Part shown: one piece after another, positions 8,878-17,471 of the stretch
Position numbering within the stretch: position 1 is the first letter of the stretch
Layout of the letters: each line of letters opens with the position of its first letter
Origin: Candidatus Flexicrinis affinis
Lineage (GTDB): Bacteria; Chloroflexota; Anaerolineae; Aggregatilineales; Phototrophicaceae
NCBI GenBank assembly: GCA_016716525.1
Contig: JADJWE010000004.1
Coordinates: forward strand, 124,001 to 188,000
Direction: 5' to 3'
DNA length: 64,000 nucleotides
The notes under the pieces: model-generated
Seen by the model: only the letters and a program-made list of their open reading frames with translations
Told to the model about the DNA's origin: nothing
The model's database searches: none
Made by a program: the position numbers and the translations under genes

Positions 8878-9501
8878 ATGCATACGATGGAAGGTACCGT
8901 GCTGCTCGATGATTCGCAGGTCAACGAGGCGGCCACACTGCTTGCAGACGTGTTTCAACACGATCCGATGATGCAGTATCTATATGCGGGTGTGCCCAAC
9001 ATGCGTGAACGCTCACTGCCGTTCTACCGCGCCGCCCTGCGGATGGGCACGTTGTATGGCGAAGTGCATACGACTTCTGAATTGGACGGCGTAGCGATCT
9101 GGATCAAACCGGGAAATACCGACTTTTCGTTTGGACAGATGCTGCGAAGTGGATTCTTCACGGCCATCCTTCGCACGGGTTTTCGGCCGTTTTCGAGGTT
9201 CATGAAGTCGGCCAACACCATACTTCCGCTCGAGAAGCAGGCGATCTCCGGCCCGCGCTGGGCCTTGATGTTCGTTGCGATTCGGCCTGAATTGCAGGGT
9301 CGGGGTATTGGCCGCAAACTGCTCGAGCCAATCCTTGTGCGTGCAGCCGCGGACGGTATCCCGTGCTACCTTGAGTCGACCAACGAACGCAACCTCACGT
9401 TCTATCAGCGTTTGGGCTATCGCACGGTCGTGGAAGCGGACATTCCTGACGGCGGACCACACGTGTGGGTAATGCTGCGCGATCCCGAGCAGCCGCTCTG
9501 A
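8878..9501 (+). CDS. GNAT-family N-acetyltransferase
   Basis: A 207-residue acetyl-CoA-dependent acyltransferase. Motif A is clear at VAIRPELQGRGIGRKLLEPIL (Q/R-x-x-G-x-G/A pyrophosphate loop), followed by CYLESTNERNLTFYQRLGYR, the motif B region that packs on the cofactor. The N-terminal part (DVFQHDPMMQYLY) resembles GNATs acting on small molecules or antibiotics rather than ribosomal proteins, but the substrate is unknown. The start has GGAG 8 bases upstream; a second Met three codons later is possible. The downstream MarR/ABC exporter unit has its own promoter, so linkage is only by position. Confidence 0.78.
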   Translation: MHTMEGTVLLDDSQVNEAATLLADVFQHDPMMQYLYAGVPNMRERSLPFYRAALRMGTLYGEVHTTSELDGVAIWIKPGNTDFSFGQMLRSGFFTAILRTGFRPFSRFMKSANTILPLEKQAISGPRWALMFVAIRPELQGRGIGRKLLEPILVRAAADGIPCYLESTNERNLTFYQRLGYRTVVEADIPDGGPHVWVMLRDPEQPL

Positions 9502-9534
9502 TGAGACGTCGCGCTAGCCTGTCGCCGTTGTGAG

Positions 9535-9577
9535 GTGAGGGAGTGCAAACCCCTGCCGGGGTACGGGTTGGCCCCCA
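9535..9577 (-). repeat. Multi-hairpin repeat copy 3 (partial)
   Basis: The stretch GAGGTGAGGGAGTGCAAAC followed by CCCTGCCGGGGTACGGGTTGG matches the CGAGG...GGAGTGCAAACTCC...CGGGGTTTGGGG half of copy 4. It begins 33 bases after the GNAT stop codon. I cannot find the variable central hairpin or the GNRA-hairpin half, so this is a fragment. Confidence 0.6.
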
Positions 9578-9592
9578 TGCAGAATTGGCTCC

Positions 9593-9621
9593 TTGACAGG
9601 ATTCGGAAACGGGCGTAGTGT
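9593..9621 (+). promoter_or_regulatory. Sigma-70-type promoter of marR and the exporter genes
   Basis: A perfect -35 TTGACA (9593-9598) is followed after 17 bases by TAGTGT (9616-9621). Transcription would begin near 9628, inside the first of three operator palindromes, so a bound repressor would block initiation directly. Confidence 0.72.
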
Positions 9622-9663
9622 TTGGCATGCCAATTATTGGTATACCAACGATTGGGGTGCCAA
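9622..9663 (+). promoter_or_regulatory. Three phased MarR operator palindromes
   Basis: Three 12-bp sites of form TTGGnnnnCCAA lie at 9622-9633 (TTGGCATGCCAA), 9637-9648 (TTGGTATACCAA) and 9652-9663 (TTGGGGTGCCAA). They are spaced exactly 15 bp start to start, with 3-bp gaps TTA and CGA. The first two are perfect palindromes; the third is imperfect in its centre. They overlap the predicted transcription start and run up to the start codon. TTGC/TTGG-type half-sites are usual for MarR proteins, so autorepression is the natural reading. Confidence 0.8.
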
Positions 9664-10190
9664 TGACCGAAGACAGTCTGAAGCTCTCCGTACGTGAAAT
9701 CATGATGTTGTTCTCCGTCGTCCACAAGACGTGGATGCAGACGTTGGGGGCGCATCTGGCGAGTCACGGCCGGGGGCTGTCGCCGCTGCAGTACGGCCTG
9801 CTGCGCACGCTCAGCGCCGAACCTTTGACGTTGAGCGATTTGAGCCGAAAGTTCAACTTAGACCCCTCGACACTCGTACCTACAGTGAACGCGCTGGAGA
9901 AACGCGGGCTTGTCGAGCGCGAGCGTGACCCGAACGACCGGCGCCGTATGCCGCTCCAGTTGACCCAGCTGGCGCGGGATGCGCTGTCGGGGATTCCGCA
10001 CACGCCGCAGAACGATCCGTTGGCCGACGGGCTGCGCGAGATGGGCGAGAAGAAGACCCGTGCGCTGCTCGGCCTCATGACGGAGCTGATTTCGCATTTG
10101 CCCGATGGAGAAACCACCCTGTGCGAAGTCCGTGACCGGGTGGAACTGCACGAGCGCCTCGCACAAGAGGCGACCACACGCGGCGACTAG
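9663..10190 (+). CDS. MarR-family transcriptional repressor
   Basis: A 175-residue winged-helix regulator. Helices around LSPLQYGLLRTLSAEPLTLSDLSRKF lead to the recognition helix LDPSTLVPTVNALEKRGLVERE, and the wing carries the hallmark DPNDRRRMPLQLT. ATG 9663 lies at the end of the third operator and is preceded by GGGGTG. The frame is also open upstream: from ATG 9627, near the predicted transcription start, it would add MPIIGIPTIGVP, a peptide encoded by the 15-bp operator repeats. I prefer 9663. Position and operators suggest control of itself and the two exporter genes that follow 35 bases downstream, probably relieved by a small hydrophobic ligand. Confidence 0.85.
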   Translation: MTEDSLKLSVREIMMLFSVVHKTWMQTLGAHLASHGRGLSPLQYGLLRTLSAEPLTLSDLSRKFNLDPSTLVPTVNALEKRGLVERERDPNDRRRMPLQLTQLARDALSGIPHTPQNDPLADGLREMGEKKTRALLGLMTELISHLPDGETTLCEVRDRVELHERLAQEATTRGD

Positions 10191-10225
10191 CGCCGCACCC
10201 ATTCTCGCCGAGAGAGGACATATCC

Positions 10226-12142
10226 ATGCAAGCTGTTCAATCTGTGGAACGGGGGCGGCGCCGTGCGCGTCGGGCATCCGGGCCCAACACCCTCGGGCGC
10301 GCCATTCGCTACTTGGGCAAGCAGCGCCGCACCGCGACGATCGCCTACAGCGCGCTGATCGTGGCGACGCTGGCCCAGCTCGCCGTGCCGCTGCTGACAC
10401 AAAACATGATCGACACGGTGACGCAAGGCGCAGTGGCCCGCACGGTGCTGAGCATCGAGAACCCGGTCACGCGCGGGCTTGCGACGCTGGCGGTTCAGGA
10501 AGGGCTGGGCACGACGCCGGAGCGCCTCGAAGCGTTCAACCTCAACGCCGAGTCGTGGCTGATCGGCGCGGCGGTCATCATTCTGCTGTTCACGATTGTG
10601 CGCGCGGGGTTCAGTTTCGCGTCGGCGTATATGGCCGAGGCGACCTCACAGGGATTGGCGTTCGACTTCCGCAACGAAATCTTCGCCAAGCTGCAGCGCC
10701 TGTCGTTCAGCTACTACGACCGCAACCAGACCGGCCAGCTCATGATCCGCGCGACCGACGATGTCGAGAAGGTGCGTCTGTTCATCGCGCAGGGGTTGGT
10801 GCTGGCGGTGCAGGCGCTCCTGCTGCTGTCGGTTACGTTGATCATCCTGCTGCTTACGAATTGGCGCCTGACACTGGTCATCATCCCGATTCTACCGTTC
10901 GCGCTGGTGCTGTTCATGGTGTTCGGCGCGGTGGCTCAGCCGCTGTTCGCCGAGGTGCAGAAGCGCCTGTCGCGGCTGAACACGATCCTGCAAGAAAACC
11001 TTGCCGGCATCCGCGTGGTGAAGGCGTTCGTGCGCGAGCCGCACGAGCAGAAGCATTTCGACGGCGCAGCCGACAGTGTGTTCGCGCAGTCGCTCAAGGT
11101 GACGCGCACGTTCGCATTCCTGTTCCCGGTCATCTTCCTGATGGCGCAGCTCGGGCAAGCCCTCATCCTGTACTTCGGCAGCGGGCAGATCATCGACGGC
11201 GCCTTGACGCTAGGCGAGTATCAGCAGTTCTCGCTGTACCTGCTGTACGTGTTCTTCCCGATCGGCCAGCTTGGCTTCATCATCTCGTTGATGGCGCAGG
11301 CATCCGCATCGTCTAACCGCATCTTTGAGATCCTCGACGCCAAGAGCGATGTAACCAACAAGCCGGATGCCGTGGACCTGCCGGCGGTAAGCGGGCATGT
11401 CGAGTTCCGCGACGTCACGTTCCGCTACTTCGGCAGCAGCGAGCCCGTGCTCGATACCGTCAGCTTCACCGCCGAACCCGGCCAGACGATCGCGCTATTG
11501 GGCGCGACGGGCAGCGGCAAGTCCTCGATCATCAACCTGATCCCGCGTTTCTACGATGCCAGCGAAGGCGCGGTGCTGATCGACGGGCACGACGTGCGCG
11601 ACGTCACGCTCGACAGTCTGCGCAGCCAGATCGGCATCGTCCTGCAAGAGACCAACCTGTTCGGCGGCACGATTCGCGACAACATCGCTTTCGGCCGGCC
11701 CGACGCGCCGTTGGAAGACGTGATCGAAGCGGCCAAAGCCGCCGCCGCGCATGATTTCATCACCGGCTTTGCACAGGGCTATGATACGCCGGTGGGCGAG
11801 CGCGGCTCGTCGCTGAGCGGCGGGCAGAAACAGCGCATCGCCATCGCGCGTGCCCTGCTGCTCAACCCGCGCCTGCTGATCCTCGACGACTCGACCAGCG
11901 CGGTCGACCTGCAGACCGAGGCGCACATTCAGCGCGCGCTCGACAACCTGATGAACGGCCGAACCAGCTTCGTGATCGCCCAGCGCATCACGACCGTGTT
12001 GAACGCCGACCAAATCATCGTGTTGGACAAGGGCAAGATCGCGGCGATCGGTAGGCACGCCGACCTGATGGAGAACAGCGCCATCTACGCCGAAATCTAC
12101 AATTCGCAGCTTATCGGGGACGTGGTCCCCAACGAGCAGTAG
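10226..12142 (+). CDS. ABC exporter half-transporter with degenerate ATP site (heterodimer subunit 1)
   Basis: A 638-residue half-transporter of the MsbA/LmrA type: about six membrane segments in residues 30-325, then an ATPase domain from about 390. Walker A is GATGSGKSS (Lys432), the signature is canonical LSGGQ (530-534), and Walker B is LLILDDSTS, in which Asp555 replaces the catalytic Glu. The switch residue is Gln586 in VIAQRIT instead of His. This pattern defines the non-hydrolytic half of heterodimeric exporters such as TM287/288, BmrCD and LmrCD. The start has GAGAGGA upstream. Together with the next gene and MarR it likely forms a drug-inducible multidrug export unit. Confidence 0.88.
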   Translation: MQAVQSVERGRRRARRASGPNTLGRAIRYLGKQRRTATIAYSALIVATLAQLAVPLLTQNMIDTVTQGAVARTVLSIENPVTRGLATLAVQEGLGTTPERLEAFNLNAESWLIGAAVIILLFTIVRAGFSFASAYMAEATSQGLAFDFRNEIFAKLQRLSFSYYDRNQTGQLMIRATDDVEKVRLFIAQGLVLAVQALLLLSVTLIILLLTNWRLTLVIIPILPFALVLFMVFGAVAQPLFAEVQKRLSRLNTILQENLAGIRVVKAFVREPHEQKHFDGAADSVFAQSLKVTRTFAFLFPVIFLMAQLGQALILYFGSGQIIDGALTLGEYQQFSLYLLYVFFPIGQLGFIISLMAQASASSNRIFEILDAKSDVTNKPDAVDLPAVSGHVEFRDVTFRYFGSSEPVLDTVSFTAEPGQTIALLGATGSGKSSIINLIPRFYDASEGAVLIDGHDVRDVTLDSLRSQIGIVLQETNLFGGTIRDNIAFGRPDAPLEDVIEAAKAAAAHDFITGFAQGYDTPVGERGSSLSGGQKQRIAIARALLLNPRLLILDDSTSAVDLQTEAHIQRALDNLMNGRTSFVIAQRITTVLNADQIIVLDKGKIAAIGRHADLMENSAIYAEIYNSQLIGDVVPNEQ

Positions 12143-12267
12143 TCAGTAGACAGGAATCTGGTTTCAGGAAACGGTCATCAGCGAAGAACGTTCACTATCG
12201 CACCGACTGTCGACTGAAAACTGACTTCTGACAACTGACCACTGGCAACTAGGGAGGAACGACCGAC
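12143..12267. repeat. CTGAC/ACTGG stutter sequence between the exporter genes
   Basis: This gap within an apparent operon contains AGTCAGTAGACAGG, ACTGTCGACTGAAAACTGAC, TTCTGACAACTGACC and ACTGGCAACT, all degenerate variants of CTGAC/ACTGA. Similar sequence occurs at 1168-1210, 14266-14300, 29620-29660 and 41700-41740. GGGAGG at about 12252 is the binding site of the next gene. Confidence 0.5.
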
Positions 12268-14265
12268 ATGCTCGATATGCAGCGCAGGATGCTGGAGCAA
12301 GAAATCACCAAACCGCAGAACGTCGGCGTGACGCTGTCGCGCTTCGCCGGATACTTCCGCAGGTACTGGCCCGGCCTGCTGCTGGTGCTGGTGTTTATCC
12401 TTGTTGCGACGTGGGCACAGGTGACGACGCCGGAGCTGATTGGGCAGGCCGTCGACTGCTACCTGTATCAGCCGCAGGCCGCGGCTGGACTGGCTGCCAC
12501 CGTGATGGGCGAGGACGTGGCCGCGGCCGCCGCGACCGACACGTGCTGGTGGACAGACGATGACGGCGCGGCGATCGCCGCGCGCATCAACGCCGACGCA
12601 TCCATCGCGGAAGCCGACAAGCCGGGCGCGATCAACGCCGCCAAGCTGGCCGGCGTGGGCGGCGTGGTGCTGACGCTGATCGGCCTGTATCTGCTCGGCG
12701 CAGTGCTGACCGGCATGTCGTTCTACGCAATGGCGTGGAGCGGCCAAAACGTGCTGCGCGACATCCGCAAGGCGCTGTTCCGCCAGATTCACCGGCTGTC
12801 GTTGGGCTACTACGTCCGCAACGAGGCCGGCAATGTCATGAGCCGCATCACCAACGACACCGACACCATCCAGCAAGTCTTCAGCAATTCCCTGCTGCAA
12901 GTGTTCAGCAGTGTGCTGCTGATGTCGTGGATCGCCCTACGCATGCTGCAGACGAACTTGATCTACGCGTTGATCAGCCTGACCGTTGTGCCCGTCATGG
13001 TGTGGACGACGATCTACTTCAGCGGGCAGGCGCGCAAGGCCTACCGGCGCGCACGCGAACAGCTCGGCAACGTCAACGCCGATTTGCAGGAGAGCATCGC
13101 CGGCGCGCGCGAGGTGCAGGCTTTCAACCGTGAGGACGAGACGATCCTCGAGTTTCAAGAGTCGAACGCCGCCAACCGCGACGCCAACATCCGCGCCGCG
13201 ACCTTCACCACCGCGATGACGCCGATGCTCGAGGCGCTCGGCTATCTGGCGCTGACGATCGTGGTCGTGGCCGGTGGCCTGTCGATGCTGCAGAACACGC
13301 CGCTGCTCGGGATCGGCGGGGTGGTCACGCTGGGCCTGATCATTACCTACATCCAGTACATCCAGCGCCTGACCCAGCCCATCCAGCAGATTGCGCTGCT
13401 GTGGACCAACATCCAGAACGCCATCGCCGGCGGCGAGCGCATCTTCGGTTTGCTGGACGAGAAGGCGGACATCACCGACAAGCCCGGCGCACGGGACCTG
13501 CCGCCGATCGAGGGCAAGGTCGCGTTTGAAGACGTCAGCGCCGAGTACGAGCGCGGCGTGCCGGTGCTCAAAAATGTCAGCTTCGGCGCACAGCCGGGGC
13601 AGATGGTTGCCATCGTCGGGCCGACCGGCGCAGGCAAGACGACCATCATCAACCTGCTGCCACGCTTCTATGACACGACCGGCGGATCGGTCCTGATCGA
13701 CGGTCACGACGTGCGCGATGTCACGATCGCCAGCCTGCGCTCGCAGATCGGCATCGTGCTGCAGGATACGTTCCTGTTCAGCGATACCGTGATGAACAAC
13801 ATCCGCTACGGCCGGTTGGACGCGACCGACGCGGAGGTCATCGAAGCCGCCAAGCTGGTTGCCGCGGATACGTTCATCGAAAAGCTGTCGGACGGATACC
13901 AGACGGTCTTGGGCGAGCGCGGCAGCGGCCTGAGTCAGGGACAGCGCCAGTTGATCGCCATAGCGCGCGTGGCGCTGATGAACCCGCGTCTGCTGATCCT
14001 CGACGAGGCGACCTCGAGCGTGGACACGCGCACCGAGCGCATCATCCAGCGCGCGTTCGAGCAGCTGCTCTCGGGGCGCACGAGCTTCGTGATTGCCCAC
14101 CGGCTGAGCACGGTACGCAACGCCGATCTTTTGCTGGTGCTGAAGGACGGCGAGATCGTCGAGCGCGGCACGCACGACAGCCTGCTCGAACAGCGCGGGG
14201 CGTACTACGACCTGTACATGAGCCAGTTCCGCCACGAGGCCGACGAACCCGCCGCCGCTGACTGA
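12268..14265 (+). CDS. ABC exporter half-transporter with canonical ATP site (heterodimer subunit 2)
   Basis: A 665-residue half-transporter complementary to the previous gene. Walker A is GPTGAGKTT (Lys457), Walker B ends in LDEATSS with catalytic Glu580, and the H-loop is VIAHRLST (His611). The signature is LSQGQ (555-559) rather than LSGGQ. In a heterodimer its good Walker sites would face the canonical LSGGQ of subunit 1, giving one active and one degenerate site. Between membrane segments 1 and 2 there is an unusually long outer loop (about residues 70-125, rich in Ala and Asp, with Cys in VDCYL and DTCWW that could form a disulfide). The start is preceded by GGGAGG. Confidence 0.88.
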   Translation: MLDMQRRMLEQEITKPQNVGVTLSRFAGYFRRYWPGLLLVLVFILVATWAQVTTPELIGQAVDCYLYQPQAAAGLAATVMGEDVAAAAATDTCWWTDDDGAAIAARINADASIAEADKPGAINAAKLAGVGGVVLTLIGLYLLGAVLTGMSFYAMAWSGQNVLRDIRKALFRQIHRLSLGYYVRNEAGNVMSRITNDTDTIQQVFSNSLLQVFSSVLLMSWIALRMLQTNLIYALISLTVVPVMVWTTIYFSGQARKAYRRAREQLGNVNADLQESIAGAREVQAFNREDETILEFQESNAANRDANIRAATFTTAMTPMLEALGYLALTIVVVAGGLSMLQNTPLLGIGGVVTLGLIITYIQYIQRLTQPIQQIALLWTNIQNAIAGGERIFGLLDEKADITDKPGARDLPPIEGKVAFEDVSAEYERGVPVLKNVSFGAQPGQMVAIVGPTGAGKTTIINLLPRFYDTTGGSVLIDGHDVRDVTIASLRSQIGIVLQDTFLFSDTVMNNIRYGRLDATDAEVIEAAKLVAADTFIEKLSDGYQTVLGERGSGLSQGQRQLIAIARVALMNPRLLILDEATSSVDTRTERIIQRAFEQLLSGRTSFVIAHRLSTVRNADLLLVLKDGEIVERGTHDSLLEQRGAYYDLYMSQFRHEADEPAAAD

Positions 14266-14450
14266 GGGAAGTGCTGAGTGGGAAGTGATGAGTGCTGAGG
14301 GGGTTTCGTCGCCTACAGCACCCGCTCGTGACATGCGCGACTTGTCGGACACGGCACCGCCGTGTCCGATTGACTCTCACCCCCAGCCCCTCTCCCTGAC
14401 GACCAACGGGTGCACCGAAGGTTGGGAGAGGGGCTGGGGGTGGGCTGAGA
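14266..14450. repeat. Convergent gap with 9-bp hairpin and perfect 19-bp inverted repeat
   Basis: GGACACGGC-ACC-GCCGTGTCC lies at 14347-14367. A perfect 19-bp inverted repeat follows: CACCCCCAGCCCCTCTCCC at 14378-14396 and its complement at 14424-14442, with a 27-base spacer. It sits between the convergent stops of the exporter and the beta-helix gene and could serve as a bidirectional terminator, though neither arm is followed by a T run. Confidence 0.8.
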
Positions 14451-17333
14451 TCAGTTCCCGCCGCGGAACCCGGACGGGGCAGCCGGCGGCGGCAGGACGC
14501 CATCCGGCACCGGCTCGGCACGCGGGGGCACCGGCGTGTTGGTTGGGTGGCTCAACAGCAGTTCGACACCGTCTACAAACCACTTGCCCGACGGCGACAA
14601 ATCGTTGAAACGCACTTGGAACTTGGTCACGGTGCGCCCGCCGGTCAGGTCGAGGATCGTCTGCGCGCTGATCTGGTTGTACACCTTGTTATCGTCGTAC
14701 TTGATCGGAATCGCCTTGAACAACTGCTTCTTGTCGTCGCTGTACTTGATGACGAGCTTGACGTTGCCATTGGTCGGTGTCCGAGTATCCAGCCAAACGC
14801 TGAGGGTGAAGACGTCACCGGACTGGTAGCCGCCGGCTGGCTCGACGATCGGCTGACGCAGACGTGACGGCTCGAGATAGCGGCCCTCCTCGCCCTTGAA
14901 CCGGAATGAACAGTTGCCTTCGAACGGATTCTTGGCGACGACGGTGTCTCGGCTGCTGGTGGTAATCCACGGATCGAGCAGGCAGTCTCCAAAGTCGTTC
15001 TCGAAGCTGCCGTTGACCAGCAGGCTGAAGGCCACGACTGTCTCTGCCGTGACGATCGACACGCCGCCGCTGGCGTCCTTGAAGTCGACGGCTTGGAACG
15101 TCAGTATGTCGCGGATCGAGACCTGAATCGTGCCGTCGTTCGGCGCTGGGAGGCCCGCAGCGGTGTTGACTTGCAGCGAGTACTGCCCGAGGCCGGTGCT
15201 TGGCAGGTTGAACGTCTCGCTGTCGCCGGCGGGTGTGGTCAGCGTGACCGGGTAGCTTGCGTCGTTGGTGTCAGGATCGACGTACGTGATCGTCACCGGA
15301 TCGCCGGGCTGGATTTCGTCGGGCGCGGACGTCAGAATGCCGGTGACACCCTCGTCGATTACGGTGACCGTTGCCGCGCGATCGGTCGCCCCGGCCATGC
15401 CGTCGGGGCTGTCGAGTACGCTGAACTCGACGATGTGCCCGGGCACGGCACGGATCACCGTGCCGCCGATACCGAGCGTGACGTCGGTGCGGAAGCTGAA
15501 CGTCCGCACGAAGGTTCCGCCGCTGGGCAGTTCGCCCAGCGTGCTCGTGACCGACGTGCCGTCCTGCAAGTCGGTGATCGTCACACCGATCGAGCCTGAA
15601 CCGGCGAGGTCCGGGTCCACGTACGTCACGTCGATCTGGTTCTGCGCGAAGTAAGGCGCGTCCGATTTCGGCACGACGGTCGGGCGGTTCACGCTGATCT
15701 GCCCGGCGACGCCCAGCGGAATGGCCGAGACATCGACGCTGAACGTTTCGGGGCCGGCGCTGTCACCGAAGATGTCGGTGTAACTGAAGCGCAGAATATC
15801 GCCCGGGACAGCCTCAACGATGCCGTTGCCCGGCGTGATCGGCCCGGCGTTGACCGTTATTGTGGCGCTGTACACTCCACCGCCGACCGACGGCAGCGTA
15901 AGCGATCCCGTCTCGGGCGAACCGTTAGGGCTGCTGTAGTTGACCGTGACGCTCGGTCCCGCCGGTTGATCCGGATCAGTGACCGTAAGGGTGAACTGAT
16001 TGAGCGGGTTTGGCCCGCCGGCTACCACGGTCGCGCTGCTGGCGACGATGGTCGCGTCGACACCGACCGCGCGCTCGATTGCGCCGAGGTCGCAGGCGGC
16101 GCCGCGCGGACGGGTCGTTCCGAGTTGATCCGTAGGCAGGCACCAGAATGTTCCCAAGATGCCGGCCGCGCCGTTTACCACCGGGCTGCCGATCTGCGGC
16201 ACATGATGCCGTGTCGCAGCGCCGTTGAACCCGAGCGGGCCCAACTGCGGCGGCGCGACAATCACCGAGCCGCTATTGGTAATGCCGCAGAAGCTGGTGG
16301 TGCCGAAGTTGACAACCCCTAGAACGAAGACATTGGCGCTGAAAGTAAAACAGTCGGGACCAAACACCGCCACGTTCCCGGCAATAGTGGTGTTGCTCAC
16401 TTGTGGCGACACATTGCCTGTCACGGTCAAGCCACCGCCGAGGCCAGCGGCCGTGTTGTTCGTAATCGTGACGTGCCTGACGGTCGCGGTGCCGCCCGCA
16501 GTAGTTCCGATCTCGATACCCGCGCTGTTACCGTTGGGTGCCCCGTTGGTGCTGATGGTCGAGTTCGCAATCGAGAACGTGTCGACACCCGAATACACGC
16601 CGCCGACACTGCCGTTTATCGTGCTATTCTGCGCGATCTCGGTGTTCACGATGGTGAGCGTCGTGCCGGGGTCACCAAAGATCGGGCCGATGCCGCCGAT
16701 CTGGTCGGCTGTATTGGACGTGATCCGGGAGTCGTACACCTCGACTGTCGAGTTCGGCCCCTGCGTGACGCCGCCGCCCCAGCCGAGTGCGGTGTTGCCG
16801 GTGACGGTCACCCGTTCCAACCGCAAATAGACGTTGTTGCGGGCGTAGATTCCACCACCGTCTGCGACCGATGCGCCTCCTGTGACGGTCAGGTCGCGCA
16901 TGATGACTGCGCCGCTGAAGATTTCGAACACCCGGTTGATGTTGTCACCACTGATGATGGTGCTGCCTTGACCCGCGCCTTGCAGCACGATGTTGCCACC
17001 GAAGATGTCGAAGTCGCCGGTGACGAACTGATCGATCGTCTCCGGCGCAGTGAGGATGGTTGCCGCCGGAATCATGATCGTCGCGGCGCCTGCAAACTGC
17101 GCCTCTTGCAACGCGGCGCGCAGCGAACATGCCACACCGGGGCCGGGATCGACATCACAGAAGCCGTCCAGCGCAAAGTCTCGTCCGTCACCAGTGTTGT
17201 TGACATAGAACGTCAGGCGCGGCGTGATTTGCGCGAACGCGGCCGATGACAGGCTGAGACTCAAGATGGCGGCTGTGATCGACAGCAAAAGAAGCCGCGC
17301 AAGCGGCATGCGGTGTGTTCTGAATTCCGACAT
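14451..17333 (-). CDS. Secreted CSLREA-like right-handed beta-helix protein
   Basis: A 960-residue secreted protein. The N terminus is a signal peptide (basic MSEFRTHR, hydrophobic core to AAFAQ). Residues about 40-80 carry a CSLREA-type domain: FYVNNTGDGRD...CDVDPG then CSLRAALQEA, where the usual CSLREA reads CSLRAA. A parallel beta-helix follows to about residue 420 with repeated turns such as ITNNTAAGLGGG and VTGNTALGWGGG, then several Ig-like repeats (for example VTYVDPDLAGSG and ITYVDPDTNDAS), and a C-terminal domain probably binding carbohydrate or another ligand. The tail is Pro-rich. It is likely exported and surface-associated. The start has GGGGGA 10 bases upstream. Confidence 0.8.
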   Translation of the reverse strand: MSEFRTHRMPLARLLLLSITAAILSLSLSSAAFAQITPRLTFYVNNTGDGRDFALDGFCDVDPGPGVACSLRAALQEAQFAGAATIMIPAATILTAPETIDQFVTGDFDIFGGNIVLQGAGQGSTIISGDNINRVFEIFSGAVIMRDLTVTGGASVADGGGIYARNNVYLRLERVTVTGNTALGWGGGVTQGPNSTVEVYDSRITSNTADQIGGIGPIFGDPGTTLTIVNTEIAQNSTINGSVGGVYSGVDTFSIANSTISTNGAPNGNSAGIEIGTTAGGTATVRHVTITNNTAAGLGGGLTVTGNVSPQVSNTTIAGNVAVFGPDCFTFSANVFVLGVVNFGTTSFCGITNSGSVIVAPPQLGPLGFNGAATRHHVPQIGSPVVNGAAGILGTFWCLPTDQLGTTRPRGAACDLGAIERAVGVDATIVASSATVVAGGPNPLNQFTLTVTDPDQPAGPSVTVNYSSPNGSPETGSLTLPSVGGGVYSATITVNAGPITPGNGIVEAVPGDILRFSYTDIFGDSAGPETFSVDVSAIPLGVAGQISVNRPTVVPKSDAPYFAQNQIDVTYVDPDLAGSGSIGVTITDLQDGTSVTSTLGELPSGGTFVRTFSFRTDVTLGIGGTVIRAVPGHIVEFSVLDSPDGMAGATDRAATVTVIDEGVTGILTSAPDEIQPGDPVTITYVDPDTNDASYPVTLTTPAGDSETFNLPSTGLGQYSLQVNTAAGLPAPNDGTIQVSIRDILTFQAVDFKDASGGVSIVTAETVVAFSLLVNGSFENDFGDCLLDPWITTSSRDTVVAKNPFEGNCSFRFKGEEGRYLEPSRLRQPIVEPAGGYQSGDVFTLSVWLDTRTPTNGNVKLVIKYSDDKKQLFKAIPIKYDDNKVYNQISAQTILDLTGGRTVTKFQVRFNDLSPSGKWFVDGVELLLSHPTNTPVPPRAEPVPDGVLPPPAAPSGFRGGN

Positions 17334-17421
17334 GGTGCTTTAGTCCCCCGGGGTCATCGGCTTCCCCGAGTATAACGCAGACGCGAGGCAATCGTGTTTA
17401 ATCTACCGCCCAGAATCAAAA

Positions 17422-17448
17422 CGGGGCGGATCATCACGATCCGCCCCG
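17422..17448 (-). terminator. Intrinsic terminator of rpsA
   Basis: An 11-bp GC-rich stem (CGGGGCGGATC at 17422-17432 with its complement at 17438-17448) and 5-base loop. On the minus strand the stem is followed by TTTTG. It lies 24 bases past the rpsA stop codon. Confidence 0.75.
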
Positions 17449-17471
17449 CGGTGTTGCCGTTGTGGCGACGC

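Noticed and set aside
9622..9663. Short CRISPR-like array from the phased repeats
   Set aside because: The units are 12-bp palindromes with 3-bp gaps, far too short for repeat-spacer units, and they sit exactly at a MarR promoter.
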